Translations under genes and position numbers: made by a program
The notes under the pieces: generated by a model
Database searches by the model: none
What the model was told of the DNA's origin: nothing
Seen by the model: only the letters and a program-made list of their open reading frames with translations
Assembly: GCF_030704535.1 (NCBI RefSeq)
Contig: NC_081816.1
Span: 9,350,001-9,414,000 of the forward strand
Length of the DNA stretch: 64,000 bases
Direction of reading: 5' to 3'
DNA from: Vitis vinifera
Lineage: Eukaryota > Streptophyta > Magnoliopsida > Vitales > Vitaceae
Shown: positions 47,417-59,046 of the stretch, in pieces
How positions within the stretch are numbered: position 1 is the stretch's first letter
Layout of the letters: each line of letters opens with the position of its first letter

Positions 47417-50180
47417 GAGGAACAGAATTGGGCCTTAGGCCCATGTGTGATTGGGTTGGGCTCCGAACCTAACTGACTTAGTTGGATTTACCTTGACGAT
47501 GTGGGATGGGCGTGAGATGCGCCGTTTTGGGGACTTGGCTTTTTTGTTGACCTCACCCTAGGAGACTAGTCTTGATTTTTCTATTCTAGAGAGAGAGAGA
47601 GAGAGAGAAGGGCTTTGTTGATGCTGTACAGCTCTCTCTTTGACTGACTTGTAGCTTTGTTGGGCTCAAGATGGTGGGCTATTTATTATTCTTGGGTATG
47701 TACTTGGTTGTTTGTAGTAAGTGAATGGATGGGCATTGCCCTTGGATGATCCAGTGTCGCTCTTTGCATTTCTGCCCTCACTGATGCCTAAGGCTGAACT
47801 TATCAAATTAGGATATAAATAATAGTTTGATTTCATTAAATACTAGTTTTATCTAATACGTTGGGCAAGAGAAGTACAAAACTTCTCAACTCTTAGGGAG
47901 TTGGATGAAGCCTTAGTCGAAAGTTACAAGTTTCGTTAATAATATGCCAAGTTGAAATAGTTTCAACCAAAATAATTGTCGAAGTCAAACTCATTTCTCA
48001 ACTTGGTCTCATTCACTGTAACTTTTTAGGTTTCAATTTCGATTTGCGATTTTTGACATTTTAGGCTTCAAATTAATGTGGCTTGCTCCAAAATAATCTT
48101 GGAAAGCACTAAAATTTAATTCATAGTTAGAGTTGACTTCATTCAATCTTCAAATATCATGCAACTTTTCTCGAATTCCACTAATGCAACTTCATTTGTA
48201 GGCTTAATTACTCACATCTCATGCTCATGATTTGACTTTTGTAGCTTTGCTTGGCTTTGATCATGTTTCTCTTTGAGCATACTTGACTCATTGTCATGAT
48301 CGGAACTGTCTTTGCAACTTGCATCCTTTTCATTCTTCAAACTTGATATTTAACTCATTATATATGTTAAATCCATAGCTAGGGTTCTAGGAGTTGAATC
48401 TTTTATAATGCATAATTCACTTCATATATGTGTCATTGGAGCACATATTTTAGCTTAGTTAGGTTATGACACTTGGTATAAGTATGTCAACCCATGGATG
48501 GTGGTGGGTTCAATCTAATTATTTTAAAGCCATTGAGAAGCATGTTTATGGGTCAATAGTGTGCTGAGGTAGAAACAATGTATACATGTTAGGCTTTAGT
48601 TAAACTTCCACTTTTATTCTTGCAATTGGTGATATTTGTAGAGAATGTTGTGCCCACCTTCAATGCAAACATATTAATGTAAAATTATAAAGATAAAATT
48701 AATCACACATAAAAGTATACAAGGTAAACATAAACATAAAAATAATCATACATGAAAATACATAAGATTTTAATGTGATAATTCCACTATAATATAGAGG
48801 ATGAAAAAATAGATATTGCTTTTGGGTCTTGAAACATCTCATATTTCCTTATTCTTTATATCTACACTTTGAATTACGAGTTTTTGCTCCATCAGATATC
48901 TTTTATTCTTCCTCACATCTTTATTTACTATATATAGTCTCTATAAGTTCATCTTTATCTTGTAACCTTTTTCTTTTATGATATAGAATATTTGTCGCTA
49001 TATGACATGCATTTTGTATCTCATTACAATAAGGGAATAATTGACTTCATCCTCAACCAAAATTGCTTTTGTAATAATCTTCTATGTTTAGCATATATAT
49101 ATGTATATTAATTAATTATTCCAAAAATCTTAACCAAGGCCTCTAATATTGCTTGTTTTACTAACAAAAACTTTAATGTCCTCACTCCACCGAGGCTTCA
49201 ACATGTTAGTACAAGAACACACATAAATAAGACAATTTATGTACAAAGGTATATAAGGTTTTAACATAATTTGACTAACTATAAGCCCTCACTCCATTAG
49301 TGAATATTTAAAATTTTCCTCAAATTTGTACCTATCACATAAGTCTTCATATGCTCATCTCCATCTTATAACATTTTCCTTTCATAATTTAAAATATTTA
49401 TGGTTTAAAGTTTTATCTAAACATTCATAACCAATATCAGATAAAATATTTCCTATATTCATATATTATTGTAATGTTAAATTTTGTTTTAGATGAAACA
49501 TTTGATCATCACAATAAAATGGGGTTTTGACATGAGAATCATTTTCTCGACTCCCATATCAATTTTTTTTTTCTTTTAAATTATAAACTCTTTTAATAAG
49601 ATTACTCAAATAAGCAAATAAGCTCGAATAAAGCTTAGGAAAGAGTTTTTGACTTCTTAAAAGCTAATCCAAACAAATCTTAGAATGAGAAATCGTGTAT
49701 ACAAATGGTTTCACTCAACCTACCAAACCATGCCACTCCAATCTTGTAACCTTATAATACAATCTCCAAACTTGTAGTCTTGTACAGCAACTTCACATAT
49801 TTGGGTCCTTGGCCATTAGGCGCTTTGGCTACAAAAAACCCATTGAAGACCCACAACATTCTTTTTCACTATTACACCATGCCCATGGTCCTACGACGAT
49901 GAGACTCCACTTTGAACGACAAATCCTAGCCCCTCTGTTAGGGGCCCAGTGCCTCGATCAGAATTGTTGAGCTGCGTGAATTATACGGACAATTATTTCC
50001 CTTTCTCAAAAATAAACAAGCAGTATTACATTGTCATTCTTTGCTCTACGTTCATTCTGTTTCACCCTTAAATTATTCTAAAAACTATGACATCCCTCTT
50101 TGAATGTTCCTTTCATGAGGTAATATCTCATCCCATCCTCTCCTTTCAATGGGTTGAAGAACTGAGGATGGATAATGTAA
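47417..50180. other. Intergenic region between convergent SAP and ADA2
   Basis: A GA microsatellite lies at about 47,588-47,608, within the probable SAP 3' UTR. The rest is AT-rich with scattered direct word repeats. Nothing recognisable was seen. The ADA2 3' UTR must lie just below 50,181. Confidence 0.5.
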
Positions 50181-53100
50181 CTATGACTTAACAATTCCCT
50201 TCTTCACAAACATATCGTACACTTTGTCTACTTTGCTTGGTTCAACCTTGAACAGGCCATGGGCATCTGATTTCCTGGTGATGTTTCCATTTAACGTCTC
50301 TGTCAACATGGTGTGCAGCATGTTGAGATAATGTGAAGGGAGGATTCTGATCTCACTGCAAAGCTGTTTCTCCTGCATGAAAACATCACAAGTTCGGCTG
50401 AGAAAAGAAAGGTGTATGGGTGCAATTCTGTTTTGAATCCAACAAGTGGATCCAAAGATTTGGTTAGGTATCCATGAGGGTGTAAATTGGATTTAGAGAG
50501 TTTGAAAACCAGGCCCACACATGAAGCCACCTTTCCGATTAATGCAGACATAAATTAGAAGTAGAATTCTTACAGTTTCTGAGAGTAAATCTTCCCCCGG
50601 AAATCCAGTGATATCCCAAACATCTAGGGATCTTAAGATAGCATGTCCTGCAGTTGTTGAAGAAGTGTCCTTGATTCCAGGCTCTAGACCTGCAGAACCT
50701 CTTCCACCTCCCCGAGGACTGCCATCAGATTCTCCTTTGGCAGTGTTCACCCTCTGTAAGACTTTACCCCCACTAGGACCAGCCTCAGCACTTTCCTTTG
50801 CTTGTTGGGCACTTTCTTCAGCTTCTTTCTTCCCTTTCTCTTCAAGATATCTCTCTGCCTCAGCAGATGTACGGCAGCCAGCAGCTCGGGCATCCTGCAG
50901 TTTAATTTTTATTTGAAATCAAGGGAAGTTAAATCTTTGCACATACAAAATAGATTTAAGATCAAAGTCTGAATCATAGGTCCATTATTATGCACATTAA
51001 TAAGCTTATTGAAGAGATTAAAAAAATGAACCATGATAGTGATCCAAACAATTCTTTCAGCCAAACAGGATCAACTGTGGTCATTCCACTTGATGAAATG
51101 ATTTCTGCACACCCAAGTTAGGAAAGCTACGGAAAAAGGCTTCATAAACCTCTGTTAGAAGGACAATTCTATTTTCCAACACGAAGGCATGTCAAATGCA
51201 AAGCCACCCATGTCAATATCCAGACTTTTTTCCTTCTTCAAATTTTTTTTTCTCCTGTTTTCCTTTTGTACTGGACAAATACTGCAACAGAAACTAGCAA
51301 GTGGTAATGCACTAGATGAACATCTGGCAGACCGAACTTCTTGATGCGAGCAGATAGTCATCTAATCGATTAATGATACTAATTGTATAAAATAGCAGTC
51401 AAACAAAGACCGTACTCTGAAGTAATATCAAGCAGATAAGTAACAAGAACCCATGATCCCTAGCACAAATCTATATGTAGTGATCATGCCAGCTACTCTT
51501 AACTAATATCAAGCAATTAAGTAATAACTACACATGATCCCTAGTACAAATCTATGTGTGGTGACCATACCAGATACCTGAGCAGTGAAAGGGAGAATGG
51601 ATCAAAGACGTTGTTGACTCATAATTGATTGGGGTATATTGTCCTTGATAAATATGAATATCGGATAAGGATTCATCCATTTAAAATTAAGTAGTTAGGG
51701 CTTAGGCTTTTCTGAGTTGAATTAAGTATTATCTGGTTAGTTTCACTGAGCTTTGGGTATCCAAAGTGGTAGACAGTTACATGTTAATGGTATACCAGAA
51801 ATATAATGTTAACCACATAAGTAATTCATGATAACTTTTAAGTCTTAAAAAAATATAGCAATTGACAATTACTTCATAGCTGATAAGGGAAATAAAGCAT
51901 ATGGAGGTAAAGTGTCAAGTACAAAGCACACCTGAAGATCTTGTATTCTTTTCTGAATCCAATGTTCCTCGAGCACAACCCTAAGCAGTTCCTCATGTTC
52001 TTCTTTTGAGTGGAACCGCATAAAGACCTTGAAGCGCTGATTTACGTCCCTCTCTTCGGGTGAGAGGTTCTTCTCAAAAGGGTCAGGGTAAAGTAGATTT
52101 CTTTCCAATATGAAATCCTTCCTGCGTTTCCTCTCATCAAGCCTGCCAAGAAGTCCTCAGGACATTTGATTGAGTCATGGATAATAGTGAGAGAACTTGA
52201 ACCACAAAATCAAAATGCTCACACATTCAGCATAGGATATGTCATGATTTATTGTACAAAATATGCAAATATTCTGGAATTACAAAGGTAGGTATGAAAA
52301 ACAAAAGTGACCAGTGAGTATACCTTTTGGAATAAATATGCAGAACTTGCAGTTTCAGTTCATGCTCAGCATCAGTGTCAGTATCCTTGAATTCCATATC
52401 AGCCAGTAACTGCTCAGCATCATTATCATACTCAACATCAAACTCTTGCCTCTTGAAATTGTATCCACTCAGCTCTGTCACAGAAGGCCCCTCATCCCCT
52501 GAGGTCCTAGGCTTTTTCTCTCCAACACTTCTGTCTGTTTGAGTTTCTGCCAAATATGCATTACCAAAACATCAGTCAAGCACTTATCGTGTGAAATGGA
52601 AAATATATGGATTCTCGATGCATGTAAGTAGCAACACAAATGGAAATGTGTCATAAAGGGATTGCAAAACCATTTCTGTTTCTGGGAAAGGAAAAAACAA
52701 AAATGACATAAATATGGTCTCTATGGCACTTTTGAGACCTGTTTTTGAAAAACTATTCCTGAGGACGTACAATTTTTAGAAAAAGCATAAATGTTTCTTC
52801 TGTAGCTTCAACAATTGTGGGGCTTTAACAACTAAAAGATCTAAAAACAAAGTTTTTTTTAACATCTTGATTGTTTTCATTCATGCTGCCAAATAGAATT
52901 ATACACATTTGACATTGGAAAAACAAGATAGAATTTTAATCAATAAGTAGGGAGGTATGGGGATGGAAACCACAATACTGGCCAAATGGAGTAGAAGCCA
53001 ACATAGGCCTACTTTTGGGTAGCTGCTTGAGAACCAAAAGTGGTCACATGACATCTAAATGAGTACCACACAAAATCAACGACACCCAATGACATCAGTT

Positions 53101-56100
53101 TCATGACAATTTTTCTTTTTTGATAAGTGAAATCAGTTTCATGACAATTGCCCACATTGCATATGCAAACATAAACCAGTCTGGAAGTTAACAATAGAAT
53201 GCAGAAATCTTACCTTCCACTTTAATGTTATCACGACCATCCTTAACCTGGGCCATGTTAGATGCCCTCTTAACTGCACCTGCAGATGTTTTAGTGCTGC
53301 TAGAAACCATGTCGGATTGGATCTCTGACAGATGAGAGAAACACATTTTAGCATGCATTTGCCTGTTATATCCATAAAGCCACAATAGTGTACAAAGACT
53401 GAGTAAATAAACAGAAAAATGTCTCCACATTAGTGACTGCTGTAACTGCAGCTAATCTAGATGATGACAAAACTACTGGACCTTCTTTTCTTGATTCTTC
53501 AACCCTGATATAGCACAACAGAAAATTTAGCATAAGGGATCAGAGACTTAAGCTGAAAATGGACACGTAATGGTGAAGATAACCGTACTTGACTCTTGCA
53601 GATAAGGGAGATTCCACTTTCAGAGTTAACTCCCCATGTGTAGGGGATCCTGAGTCAATAAAAACATTGTGAAAACTAGTAACCATGTTTCATGTGAGAA
53701 TTTTAGTAACCATGTTCGATCAAGTCAAATCTTGTGATGGTGTAAACTCTAAATTAGAGCTGCAACAGTAATGGAATCATTGTTAAACTAACCTTTCTTG
53801 ACTTCATCTTCTCCCCTGGCCATGGCAAGGAGCTCAGCCCTAGTCTTTCCAAGAACATGGGACATGTCCTATGAAAACAAATTGTGAGGAATATCATCAC
53901 TGTAATCGACTTCAGCTTGAAACCTCTAATAAAGGTTGAAACAGTTGTCTTACAGGAAGAGGAAAGCATGGGGAATTCATGTATATAGCAACATAGTGAT
54001 CGATACATTCTGATTTTCTTTTGGTTCCAACATGTTCTGAAACTTCACTCCAGTTCCCCAGTCCGTACATTTCAATTCCCTACAAAGAAGACACATTAAT
54101 CCTCCAAACATCAAATGCAACAATATGTGACTAATAAGGCCAGGAGAAACTTATCAGGGTTGAATTAAAATGTAAATTTACAGAAATATAAAAAATTCAG
54201 ATAAAAAAATATAGGAATACCTCCAGAAGTAACATCTCTTCATCTGCATTCCAATCAGGACAAATGAGTGGGAACGATAAATTGTCCTGTACAAATGAAA
54301 ATTGTGAGAATCGATTTAAAAAAACCAAGAAAATATCCAAAACCAAGGAACTATCCTGAGGCATATCATACTATTTCCAATTTCATTTTGTTCTGGCTCA
54401 GAAAAATATATTATCAATAACAAGAATGCAAATGGAGAAATAGTGTAAAAATTATAAATAAATTTTTTTGACATGGATGGCAACATATTCCTTCAAAATG
54501 TTGACTTACACTATTGAGGTCAGCTAATAACAATTCTCACGATTAAACACTAGCTGGGGCAATATTTACTAATAACTCATAGGCTACCATGTTTTATTTA
54601 ACAATCATGATCCACTTTCTTTTTTCTTTGATAAACAAAGCCCACATCACTCCTCATTAGTCATTTTTACATCATCTATGTCTACTGCAACCAAACCATT
54701 ACAATCAACACTCTCTCATATTTTCATCAATTTTGCACTATCTCTAACTTCTCCTAGATGCATTTATTCTAATTAAGTAATAATACTCTCTTATATTGTC
54801 ATTTGAGCATTCAACACTCTCATATTTTCATCAATTTTGCGCTATCTCTAACTTCTCCTAGATGCATTTATTCTATTTAAGTAATAATACTCTCTCTTAT
54901 ATTGTCATTTGAGCTTTCCTCATTTCAGCAAGCCAAAGTAAAATGCAGATGGAAGGATATCGCTAAAAAAAATGATAAAGAACCATGACAAATGCAACTT
55001 ATAAGAAATCTTAAATCATGGATGACGATATCTGAGCTCCTATTAAGAGAACCATGATAAACACACCCAATTAGTTTCCTTACTTCAGGCATCCTGTATC
55101 ACTTAGATCATAGGTTAACTGCATAAAGACAATAAATCTAGACATAAATAAGAACAAAAGAATTAGGTTAAAAATGGAAAATGCCATACTGAAAGCCATA
55201 ATAAGTAGTAATTAATTAACCATCCAAGACAAAGCATAACACAAAAGGAAGACGGAAATGACGGAAATGACGGAAAAAATCAAACCATAAATAAGGTTAC
55301 ATACCATGACCCGATATGGATGAAAGCATACGTGAGGTGTAACCTCAGCTCCAATGGAAAAGCATTCAATGCAAAGGTCAAAATCGGGACAAACTACACA
55401 TTTGGTACGGATCTTTCCTGAGATATCTTTGCTGCAATAATTACAGTGGTATGAAGCTCTCTTCCCCTCACTCATTCCTTGGCCTACCACAATGTGAGAA
55501 ATGGAGTTATAACAAAAGAGAAATAGATTGAAACAAATAGTTTCTCAATGCATACAACTAAAAGTTATAATAACTCAAAGGAAAACGCACCAAAGCATGA
55601 AGCAATATAATTCATGAGCAGCAACAACACCAACACAGAAAAAAAAGGAAAAACAAAGAAGATTCCTAAAAGGATTTACTGTTCTAGAAATATTAAGCAA
55701 CCAGTAGCACAAAAGCAAAGTAGATTAATCATTTACACTCTGCATAGTGCATATTATTAGGCAAGAAATAACAACATACCTGCAGTTGCACCCTCTAAAT
55801 TGTCTGCTGTTGAAGCAGTCTTTCTTCTCTTGGATCTACAAGAGAGGAAAAGTAAAGTTCAAATACATTAGTTCAGTTCGTATAGTAAAGGGAAATAAAT
55901 AGAAATGGGTACAAGGTTAACTCTAGCATTGACACCATTTCTTAATCAAAACATCAGTGCCAATGGCTTTTGCTACTACAACGTTCCTGACCACCATTTT
56001 CATTTCTATCTTTTTTTCTATGCATTTCACCTCCAAATAAGAAATCGGACCAAAACTGCCCCCACCAAAAATGTACTTGAAGTAAATGAATCAAGCTGAA

Positions 56101-56474
56101 AGTATAGCAGACACTCAAAAGCAACACTTGAAAACGTCAACTTCGAAATAGAAACCGCAAGGAGAAATGCATTTGAATTCAAATAAAGGAGAATCGAAAT
56201 TGTTAATTGAGACATAGCAAAAAATCATTAGAAATCTGCTCTATGTAAAACACGGAAATGTACAAAAGAGGAGCTCTTCTAAAGCAATCCTAAACACATA
56301 GTACTGAAAATTTTTGAATTTTTCTAGAAAATCAACAACACTTAATTGAAAAAAAAAAAAAATCTAAAATAAAGCTGAAATAAGCAGTATGGTTAAAGAA
56401 TATTTGGATTTTACGAACCTGTGTGAACCTTGATCATCGTCAGTAGAATGCAGAACTGCGCGAGAACGACCCAT
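50181..56474 (-). CDS. ADA2: Transcriptional adaptor ADA2 (SAGA-type HAT complex)
   Basis: Thirteen exons are proposed: 56419-56474, 55780-55835, 55305-55483, 54221-54286, 53954-54079, 53793-53868, 53589-53649, one starting at 53504 (end uncertain, perhaps 53482), 53214-53324, 52324-52546, 51932-52142, 50574-50894 and 50181-50372. The product is about 566 residues if the short version of exon 8 is used. Domains in order: MGRSR start, ZZ zinc finger (about 48-95; CNYC, CVVCPDFDLCIEC), SANT/Myb (about 105-160; MYGLGNWSEVSEHVG), the ADA2 central region (LSGYNFKRQEFDVEYDNDAE, SKRLDERKRRKDF), and a C-terminal SWIRM (DVWDITGFPG to VYDMFVKKGIVKS). ADA2 bridges GCN5 acetyltransferase to activators. 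RSVGEKK before the central region and overall length resemble Arabidopsis ADA2a more than ADA2b, but parts of the central region resemble ADA2b. Confidence 0.92.
51423..51583. repeat. Tandem duplication, unit about 81 bp, in ADA2 intron
   Basis: The phrases taatatcaagca, catgatccctag and acaaatctat recur with an 81-bp offset, starting at 51,423 and 51,504. It lies between exons 11 and 12. Confidence 0.8.
53094..53149 (-). mobile_element. Nearly empty LINE insertion with perfect 18-bp target duplication
   Basis: The 18-mer atcagtttcatgacaatt is present at 53,094-53,111 and 53,132-53,149. The 20-bp insert reads on the minus strand as ttcacttatcaaaaaagaaa. Its acttatcaaaaaa matches the 3' end of LINE-C (33,983-33,996). 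It lies in the ADA2 intron between exons 9 and 10. Confidence 0.82.
54705..54916. repeat. Tandem duplication, unit about 106 bp, in ADA2 intron
   Basis: Two copies start tcaacactct at 54,705 and 54,811. They share atattttcatcaattttg, ctctaacttctcctagatgc and atattgtcatttgagc. They are nearly identical, so the duplication looks young. It lies in the intron between exons 3 and 4. Confidence 0.87.
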
Positions 56475-56883
56475 CGAAACTCCCCAAAAACAGAAACCCT
56501 AGAAAAATTATATCATCCAACACTGAGACTATCAGTATCCAATTACGCAAGATTTTCAAATTTCGATTTCGGCGAATTCGAACAAACACCTTATACCAAG
56601 AAAAGGGGGGAGGTGGGAATTGGTGTGGAAAGAAAACACATTTCAATATATTTATAAAAAAAAATCAATTAGAACAAAAAGAAGGAAAATTTTAGTAAAA
56701 AAATGCTTTCTTAATTTTTTTTTTCAAAATTATAGAAATGAAAAAAGAAGAATATTTTTACCTATATATTCTTCTTCTTTGTGCAGTTCTTTGATCGAGA
56801 AGAGAGAGAGAATCTAGGGTTTTGCTTCCGAGACTGACTGTAGGTCCGTAACAAAAGAGGCAGAGAAGACAGATCAAAACGCA

Positions 56884-57008
56884 TCGTTTTGCAAAACACG
56901 CTGTCTTTGTCCTTTCTCGGAGTCTAACGGCGTCGTTTTGTTTTCTGGTTCCAAACGACGTCGTTTCCACAATCATTCTCCGTTTGATGAAACGACATCA
57001 GACCACGG
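56884..57008. promoter_or_regulatory. Cluster of (A)AACGnCGTCGTTT elements upstream of ADA2
   Basis: A perfect 14-bp palindrome, aaacgacgtcgttt, lies at 56,953-56,966. Related words nearby are aacggcgtcgtttt (about 56,926-56,939), the inexact palindrome aaaacgcatcgtttt (56,877-56,891) and aaacgacatcag (about 56,990-57,001). The core gacgtc is the bZIP C-box. They lie about 400-520 bp upstream of the ADA2 ATG. Confidence 0.5.
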
Positions 57009-58837
57009 CGTAGTAACATGGCATGCATCAACTCCAGTTTTTCCACCGTTTGGACCAGTGTTGCGTAACGTATCCTGGGAAAACGACACTTCCATAAAGC
57101 AACAGCAAAATTAAAGGGGGTCACTTTCTTTTACAGGGACATCTCAGTGAATGAGGGTGTGAAAATTGAGACATGGGGTTCCACCTCAGGAGCTCCAAAA
57201 GGCTTAAAATCCCAGACTCCCCACCTGAAAAGTAGTACCAACTTGAAAATAGCTTGAGCTTTTTCCAAAGCATAGGCAAAGAGAGCAACGTATCATCATT
57301 GTCACAATGAGCTTTCTAGCGTCGGAACTATGGCATTGCTAGACACATAAGAAGTTGCCACAACAAGCATAGGCACCACCCTTTTATGCATAGGCATGCT
57401 AGCTAGACTTTGTAAGAAATCATGGCTTGTTGATGCCCATACATACAAAAATTTAGATATTTGGTTCATCGTCCAAACGTGGCTGAATAAGCATCAAGCT
57501 TTTTGTATCATAATCTATCATTCTCTGAGAAAAGAACATTCAACAGTCCACTAAATAATAAAGGGTTTCTACAAGGAAAGATCACCTAACATTCTTCCAA
57601 TAATTCATGTATGATGTTTATTATTTGGCAATATGCATGCTATGCATTTATTCTCATCGTTTTCGGCTAATTGTGAGTCAACTACAACACTTTTATGTAA
57701 TCTACTAACTTAGATAAAAGAGAGGAGACAAGACTATGAATGTAGAAACCATTTGAATGCTACTTTTAAGCCTAAAAGTATTAGATTATTCAAATGATAA
57801 TTTTTAGAAGATGCTCGTTGGGTTAATGTCGAATACTATAAAATGTTTAATCTAAATCATTGAAAGATTTTTAAATGAGATGATTCATTTAACAATTGGT
57901 AAGATGACGTGCTAGAGTCACACGTGTTATGTTGGGAGAGGGACTGTTAGAATATAATAACATCATTCTTAAATTTGAACGATGAATCGCTCGTATGACA
58001 ACTCTTAAGACATAGCCGGTTTTTTGTGGTAGGTTTTGGCTACCCATGTGATAACTCCTACAACAAATTTAATTTTGGGTTGTTATAATGTAACATTGCT
58101 GCTCGTAAGCTTAGTGGGCGAGACCGAAAAATGAAAATACTTAAAACAAGCCCCATCTTAAATGAAATATCACGGCTTTGAGAAATATTCATGGTTCAAG
58201 TCGTAATTTGGAGGAAATATTATGACTTTGAAGATTGCACATGGGTATAATCAATGGGAGTTACATTTTAGGAGAGGGATTGTTAATTCCATCAACATCA
58301 TTTCATATTCAAGTTGTCTTCAATCTTTTACTTGCAAGCAAAAGGGATGTGCACGCACATAAATTTTTGCACTTTGAGACATTTAAGCAGTCAAATTCAA
58401 GTTTTTGTCATGAAAAATATACAATCAAATGGCCTTTTTTCCGAACCTCAGAGGAAAACCATGCCAAGATGAAGACCATTTGAGCTACATATTTTCTAGC
58501 CCACCAAGAAAGTCTCCTCCTGTTTGCTTCTTGTGTGTTTGGCAGCATAGAAAGTTCTGTATTCACCAAAAAAAAAAAAAAAAAAACCCTATTCTGGAGC
58601 CATTTGTTTGTGACCACATGTTCTGACCATTCTTCATCAGCTGATATCAAGTAATTGAACTGAACATAGCTCTGCAGTCTTAAATCCACCATTCAAATCC
58701 AATCAGAGGGATGACATGGACTGATTCAAAATAGTCTTTCGGTATATGACTTGCTGTCATGCAATTACATCACCTATTGATTATCTTATCCAGGCAGCCT
58801 TCAATAGAGAAAATAACTGCCAACCAACTCTTCAGTG

Positions 58838-58844
58838 TATATAA
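58838..58844 (+). promoter_or_regulatory. TATA box of the HHT1-like gene
   Basis: TATATAA lies about 80 bp before a candidate donor at 58,919 and about 200 bp before the ATG. A transcription start near 58,870 would fit. Confidence 0.5.
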
Positions 58845-59046
58845 GTTCATAGACTTGCATGAATTTGCCAAGAAACCGAAGAAAAGCCAGTTTCATTCTT
58901 CAGAAAGACTCAAAAGGTAGTAGGCTTCATTCTTAAGTTCATATATAATATTTCGTTGTTTGATTTTTGGAGTACTCCTTTACACGGAGTTCATATTGTG
59001 TGTAAGCTAATTATTTGTGCAGACTACTGATCAAGGGCCAGCTCCA

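Larger units (their letters stand above)
56475..59046. other. Divergent intergenic region between ADA2 and HHT1
   Basis: The two genes are transcribed away from each other. 56,475-57,120 holds the ADA2 leader and promoter, with a telo-box on the minus strand at 56,814-56,822 and the ACGT-type palindrome at 56,953-56,966. 57,120-58,800 shows no coding signal. The HHT1 TATA box is at 58,838-58,844 and a possible HHT1 5' UTR intron at 58,919-59,022. Confidence 0.55.

Noticed and set aside
59017-59046. Upstream in-frame extension of HHT1 starting at a GTG codon
   Set aside because: The sequence reads as a splice acceptor (ttgtgcag), and plant nuclear genes rarely start at GTG. The ATG at 59,047 fits the family.
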